DNA of 64,000 bases from Rhyacophila brunnea. Taxonomy: Eukaryota; Arthropoda; Insecta; Trichoptera; Rhyacophilidae. The position numbers were made by a program, and so were the translations under genes. Shown here piece after piece: positions 58,223 to 64,000 of the stretch (position 1 is the stretch's first letter; every line of letters begins with the position of its first letter). The notes beneath the pieces are model-generated. The model had not been told where the DNA came from, made no database searches, and saw nothing but the letters and a program-made list of their open reading frames with translations. The DNA is taken from assembly GCA_022495005.1 (NCBI GenBank), contig JAGYXB010000437.1, forward strand, positions 682,001-746,000. The letters run 5' to 3'.

Positions 58223-60119
58223 TTCCAATTCATTACAGTTCAAGTAACTTACAGAAAAAATATATTGGAGTGATCCGTGACGCCGGTTAATAATTAAGGT
58301 AATTTAATACCTACTTTGATTTAAAATTCAAAAGCCGATAGTCAATAATGACGAAATTTAGAAAATGCTTCAGAGAGTATTGTAAGAACCATTAGTAAAA
58401 ATTCGTCGCAATTAGATAAGATTCCTATAGTAGGTACTCAATGTACGTGGGCGCGAATTCCAAGAGACGCATGTTCGCACCTGCCGGGTATCGTATTTTT
58501 TTCAAAAATGATTTTTCCTAATGATTATATATTTCTCAGAAGTGTTTTCAAATTATTTATGTTGAAAAATATGTGTTTACATAATAATATTTGTTAACAT
58601 ATTATCTAGGTACCTCCTTCAGGTTTTGTTACTACTTGGATCGTGGCGAGCAACCAATGGAGTATTACGTTACTATTATGACTGTCAATAGCAATCAAAT
58701 AAGGAAGTTATAAGAAATGTATACATTAAAGAAAGTATAAATTAAGTAGCAACATTTAGCCTAAAATGGCGCATTAAAAAATCCATAATAACATTATTGA
58801 TAGCAAATTATCGAATTTCTATGGGGGTGCAATGCATTTACACCACTATGGACCACACGCCACTGGCAATTACATACAACATTTCCTTTAAAAACTATTT
58901 AGCGTTATATTGTAAAGACTATCATGGTGGAGCAATAATAATTAAATTTAGCATAGGTGAGTGTAAATCGGCCCATGCGTAAAAATATTGTACATGTTCC
59001 ATTACATGTAATGTATTGTTCTCTTAAACGTATGCAAATTCAGTTTTTAACATGCAATACTTATATGGCGTATTATTATTGTCATAATTAAATTTCAACA
59101 TAATAATAATTTAATTATAACTCATAATTCCGTATAATATCAATTCGTTATTCCGTTCCGTGGGTAGAAGATAACACTTAGTCATTTTGGCACAACTAAA
59201 TAGTTTTTCTAGGCTATTATGTTTTGTAAGTACTCTTTTTTCATAATCCATTGTATTATTTAGAATTTACATAATAAACCTATTCTAAGATAACATTGTA
59301 TGCTTATTTGCTTATATGCCAACACATTTATGCGTATGTCATTCTACTCGAGTCCAATCTGCATGCGTAAAATGTTTAGTAGTTATTTCTATGGCAGAGT
59401 TTTGAAACACATCGAATATGTCTTTGTTAACCAATTATTTTTTAAGTCAAAGTATTTTTATTAAAATTGTTATCACAATAAAAGAATTATTATTACTTTA
59501 ATATATTTTTGTGCGTAATAAAATAAATATTTAAATTAATAATTTACTTCAATGTCACATTGTTTTGGCTAAGTTTCATAATTATTACAAAATATATTAA
59601 CTTAATTTTGTGTCTAATAGCCTCAAAATTTTGTCATAATTTTTAATTATGAATTCTTTTATACGCCATAATTAGTATTTTATCTATGCATAGATTTTTA
59701 AATTACATATAAAAATGATATTTTTTCTTGTTACACATAGATAATCATAATAATTATTACAGATTACAAAATTTTGCTTTTAGAATTAATAGGTACCGCA
59801 TTGTTTAAAAATATTTGGCCTTAAACTTTTTGTGGTATATTATTTTTATAATAATGTCATGTTATGTGATTTCATTATAGTCTCGTGAAAGTAGACAGAC
59901 CGTGTGATACTTAGGGGAGCAAACTAATTAATTTGTAAATAGATATTACAAATTTTAGTAGGTTACATAGAGATGTAGCGATAAAAACTATGTTCGTGCA
60001 CCAAAAAAAGTAAGAATTTTAAGGGTCCAGGAGAGGTTAAAAAGTCGGGAATTGAGAATTTGTGGTATTTTTAAGAGCTACGTTATTTGTTATTATTGTG
60101 CTCTGTAGGAGCTGTACAC

Positions 60120-60395
60120 ACTTAATAGGGGCGAAAAGATTACTTGGCATATAAAAATGCAGACACGTGCCTAGAATACTGGAGAATATACCAGAAAAGC
60201 AGGGTATGTACGCAATCCTCAAGGGCAAGAAAAGACCTGGACGGCCAAAATTGAGATGGCTGGACTACGCCATAGAATATTTAAAAATGTTTGGTCGAAG
60301 CAACAGGATGGAGGAAGTTTTTAAAGGAGGTCAAGAACCCGCCAAGGGTTGTAGTACTATAAATGATGATTATCTCACATCGTTTCTCATGCTAG
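60120..60395 (+). mobile_element. C-terminal remnant of a non-LTR retrotransposon polyprotein
   Basis: The frame from 60167 reads PRILENIPEKQG then GKKRPGRPKLRWLDYAIEYL, the GRP-LRW-D-V--DL signature found at the C-terminus of RTE-type and related reverse transcriptases. An 81-codon ORF survives; the upstream reverse transcriptase is gone. Confidence 0.7.
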
Positions 60396-60506
60396 ACATT
60401 AACATTGCATGATCACAGTATATTGTATTACTAAATATGTTAAATCTTTTGTGATTTCCTTAAAATCACTGATACAAGCTCCAGTTTAACAGAAGTACCA
60501 TTTTAT

Positions 60507-60935
60507 TACAACGTTTTTCTTAGCTCGTATTCTTGTTTGTCAGGTGGTTGTTTGTCCGGTACAAATGTTGCAATCGATTTTTAACTAACTTCCCGACTAG
60601 CTAGACATTTGAAACTTTAAAATATATTATCAGAACACGATGCCAATGCATTTTTTTTAAATACTTTTAGCCATCTTTAAGTAGAAGATTTCATTTTCAG
60701 TTAATTCTGTTTTGTATGAAAAGTTATTTCGGAAAAAATCCGTAAAAAATAAAACTATTATTGTTTGCTAACTGGATCCTAGCAACTAAATTATAAATAT
60801 TAATATATACGTGCGTTACTATGAAAATCAATATGACATTTCAATATTATTTCTATCAAGTACAATTTTTTTTTGATCGTCTAAGCTAGTCAAGTCAAGT
60901 TTATATGATTCAACAGAAAATTTAAAAACGTTGTA
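60507..60935 (+). mobile_element. TA-flanked MITE, copy 3 (429 bp)
   Basis: Same orientation as 19063-19476; starts TACAACGTTTTTCTTAGC and ends AAAAACGTTGTA. The middle differs: the GACACCATTAATGGTTGCTA segment of copy 1 is replaced by GGAAAAAATCCGTAAAAAAT. Confidence 0.85.
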
Positions 60936-61374
60936 TATAAAAAGTTTTTTTTATCTTGTAATTATTTATACACTAAAATACCATCATCAGATCACAAAGG
61001 TTGCTTCACTTTCATACGTTTACAATCAATATATTTGATTAACACCACAAAAGGATATCATTGTTAACGTCACTATGATTGTAAAAGTCATATTTTGCTA
61101 CTTATAATAAATTTTGCATATTTTGTTTGTTTAAATAGAAGAAAAAAAAATAATGCAATGTCGTTGTTGATAAATTTAAATAAAATTTGACACTAAAATG
61201 GTAGTAGGTGGCAATTTGAGTCTCCATGGGGTTCAGTTTGCGTAGGGACGTTACTTTGAGACTATATTTTAGATATCATGTAATCTTATACCTTATAATT
61301 AATTAAACAATTGCATAAGACTTCAACAAATATAATATACCTAATATTGCCATTTCAATTCATTATGTGCCGGA

Positions 61375-61605
61375 CATGTCGCTTGTTGAGTGGACAACCA
61401 CTGGACAAAGATCGTCACACCACTGTACCACTTAAGGGAGACTAAACGCCCACAGGGACACCCTAAAACCCGCTAGATAGACGAGCTGATAAAGTTGAAG
61501 TGAATGTACATGGGAGTAAAGAACTAGGGACCAAGATGAGTGGATAAAGCTAGGTTAGGCCTTCACCCAGCAGTTGATCGACCCCGCCTGATGATGATGA
61601 TACCT
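61375..61605 (+). mobile_element. Degenerate 3' end of a non-LTR retrotransposon
   Basis: CCGGACATGTCGC (GHV-like), CCCACAGGGACACCCTAAAA (GRP-type segment), and GGCCTTCACCCAGCAGTTGA followed by CTGATGATGATGATAC. Frame broken by stops. Same family type as 31330-31590. Confidence 0.6.
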
Positions 61606-63296
61606 AATAGTATTTAAACATTTTCTATGTACGTATTGCTAAATGTACATTTTCAATAAATAAACACCTATCTAATAGTCACTTAGTATGAATTAAATAT
61701 TATAAACACAAAAAATAACATAGTTTTAGAATGAACTTGCTAGAAAAAAAAATATACCGTTTTATGTACATAATTTCGAATTATTTGGTATGTTATGAGT
61801 ACAAGTAAAATTTAGCACTGATGAATTACTAAAGTAATATTGACAATACAAAACATGGACAAATAAACAAGCTTTCCTTTATTTTACGGATTATTCAACT
61901 ACATAATATATTTCCGTAGTCTGGCTTTGCCCACTTTATGTAAAAATCATACGCTTATAAAGTGTAATTTATTATATAGGAAATAAAAATAACGTAGAAT
62001 GTTTATTATAATCACAAAATATGTTGAAAAAAACCTACTTCTGTTCTGAATTGCAGTTTGTATGAATATTAGTGAACCAGAGGTCCTTTTCTATGGTTAA
62101 GTTTCAGATGTGTATCTACCAAATAATGTCTTTTTAATATCTTTGATTATTATCTTCTTATTTCTGAAAGAATACCTTTTTTATAAAGTATGCGAATTAT
62201 TTGTACCGAATCTGAGACAACATAATATTGTGTTTCGCAAAGAAATCTTGTTATCTTTAAAATATAATTTATTAATTAGGCTAACGATCATTCATTATAA
62301 TTTATAATTATCAATTATTATAATATTACCATCTGATTACTATGCATAAATAAATTTATCTGTACTATACAATGACATCAAATATTAATAACGCAAATAG
62401 AATGCGAAGGTCTGAGAAATATCATTACAGATAGATTCCTTCCCATGGATGGTTTTAGACATCTGTCACAACAATCAAAATAATTATTATTACTACTATC
62501 AGCATTAGGCGTGACGTGCTCATTCAATTAGTTTTCACGAATAATATTGACGTGAGCTGTTACACAATACCAATGCGCTAAAGTAACAATGTGCTTTCAT
62601 TTGCGGAGACTAATAGAATAATGATATGTGATTGATGAAATCGAATTGGATCTATTTCCTAATGGCACAGTACCGGAGTTGTTGTTGTCGTAGAAGGAGG
62701 CAACCTTTGATAACAGTTCGGTGATTCCAGGACATTATTAGTATAGTTGAATTGCAAGTACTAAAAATATTTTGTAGGTCGGCGCATTTTATGATGGCGG
62801 CCCGTTTTGATTTACGTATGATAAACTGTTGTTTTGGATTTTTTGATCATGAATTATTGTACTGTAAATGCTCTACGTTTTTAATGAAAAACGTTATTAT
62901 CTCTGTGCAGCCCTAGTAAATAAATCGAGTATCTACGATTTTTCATTGTTTAGTTGTGTAATGGTTTATTGATTTTACGTGATTGTTAATGTAAATATTA
63001 ATGGTGTATTACACATTCACAATGAATTGAATTATCAATGTTTATCTTGGTAACCCATCAGAATTTTATAAGCTATGCAATTGATTGACTGAGTGATCGA
63101 AAATAATTATGCTAAAAATGTTTAAATTCATATATTTAGCCGCCACCTTCATGGATTTTATTGGATTTCAAAGGATTTATTTGCTGTTATATTTTTTGAA
63201 GTTATACTTCTTTAGGCGCATTTGGAAAATCATATCAAAGTGTATTTTTGGCGTGTAACATGTAACACATAATTTATTTTTTCACGCGAAAAAAAT

Positions 63297-63367
63297 CGTA
63301 CTCGATTGGATTCGAACCACGATTGTTCGGTTATCAGCCGAACGCACTGCCTTTATGCCACAGTATG
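63297..63367 (-). pseudogene. tRNA-Ile(GAU)-like pseudogene or SINE head
   Basis: On the minus strand: A box TGGCATAAAGG, a 4-bp D stem, a 5-bp anticodon stem (TTCGG/CCGAA) with loop CTGATAA (anticodon GAT), and B box GGTTCGAATCC. The acceptor stem is mostly unpaired and the T stem has two mismatches, so a working tRNA is unlikely. A run of seven T follows on the minus strand (63295-63289), as in a pol III terminator. Confidence 0.6.
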
Positions 63368-63412
63368 ATAACGCAATCGTGACGATTATACAGTATAATA
63401 TTATACTTTTGA

Positions 63413-63502
63413 ATTGTTCCGTTACCTAGGCAGCGAATTTATTATGATATGTACAAAGAATTGTTCCGTTGCCTAGGAAACGAATTTATTATTGTTGGCC
63501 AA
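63413..63502. repeat. Direct repeat of about 48 bp
   Basis: GAATTGTTCCGTTACCTAGG and GAATTGTTCCGTTGCCTAGG, each continued by (C/A)AGCGAATTTATTAT or AAACGAATTTATTAT, about 49 bp apart. Confidence 0.75.
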
Positions 63503-64000
63503 AATAAAATAAAAACAACGAGAAATAATTAAATAATTTATTTAGTGATATAAGTTAAAGTGTCTAGAAATAAACCAGCGGCACACCAATAAGCGGCCCT
63601 TCTTTATTCTAGTTTTTATTGATATGGGGCTATTAAAACGTCAATTCTTATATAATACTTTATTATTTGACATATCTGAAACATGACGTCTCGCGCAATG
63701 ATCATAGCCGACCATAAGGAGTATAATAATATGGATTATTTTGCTTGGTGAAAAATATTCTTTCACGTTGTGAATTGTATCCACTCCTTTTTATATGTGA
63801 TTAACTGTCAAAACTAAGCTTAATATTTTAAAGTGTGATAGGTACGTCACTTTTGTTTGGTATTACATATTTAGTTTATGTGAAAACTATTTTCTAACTG
63901 TTTCTAAATATTTTGTTTGACGTGAATTTTTACTAACGCGGTGTGCGATTACTTTATTTTGTTACGCCAAGAAGTATAACTTCTAACGCGCGTACATAAG

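Larger units (their letters stand above)
63198..63988. repeat. Inverted pair GAAGTTATACTTCTT bracketing a tRNA-like unit
   Basis: GAAGTTATACTTCTTTAGGC (63198) faces GCCAAGAAGTATAACTTC (63965-63982). The core is itself nearly palindromic. The interval holds the tRNA-like unit at 63297-63367 and a short direct repeat. Whether it is one element cannot be told. Confidence 0.4.
37830..64000. other. Gene-poor, repeat-rich region
   Basis: No splice-supported coding exon was recognised here on either strand apart from elements listed separately. The missing first exon of the ionotropic receptor should lie in this interval on the minus strand, but a signal-peptide exon with the needed phase was not identified. 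Confidence 0.5.

Noticed and set aside
63297..63367. Functional tRNA-Ile gene
   Set aside because: Acceptor stem hardly pairs and the T stem has mismatches; kept only as a tRNA-like pseudogene.

Overview
The window looks like AT-rich nuclear DNA of an insect. It carries long spliced genes, a chemosensory-type ionotropic receptor (a family known from protostomes), insect-type non-LTR retrotransposon remnants and many short inverted-repeat elements and SINEs. The order cannot be settled from sequence alone; the AT-rich style and repeat content would suit a hemipteran, but this is an impression, not a proof.

Layout. Positions 1-1025 hold a minus-strand Jockey-type reverse transcriptase fragment. 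Positions 1574-1768 (+) are the last coding exon of a gene lying mostly to the left of the window, followed by its probable 3' UTR. Positions 7747-22093 (-) hold a complete eight-exon gene for a secreted M14 metallocarboxypeptidase of the carboxypeptidase E type (about 492 aa). Just upstream on the same strand, 24947-37829 (-) holds nine exons (about 612 aa) of an ionotropic receptor (IR) with ligand-binding halves S1 and S2 and three membrane segments. Its signal-peptide exon was not found. All splice junctions of both genes keep the reading frame and use GT/AG borders. An antisense THAP-domain first exon (25763-25833, +) sits in the last IR intron.

From 37830 to 64000 I see no convincing gene. 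The interval holds AT-rich DNA with dispersed elements: a near-perfect 99-bp-arm palindrome, a 2-kb foldback element with a 330-bp tandem duplication, a five-unit tandem array, tRNA-derived SINEs, several MITE-like inverted-repeat elements, and decayed 3' ends of non-LTR retrotransposons.

How the genes relate. The two complete or near-complete genes are head-to-tail on the minus strand, 2.85 kb apart, and face the plus-strand terminal exon at 1574. No functional link between the peptide-processing enzyme and the receptor can be read from the sequence. I did not find evidence of a new multi-gene system. The most notable items are the receptor model, the antisense THAP exon, the palindrome, a hAT-type MITE inserted 17 bp after the receptor stop codon, and several multi-copy non-autonomous elements.
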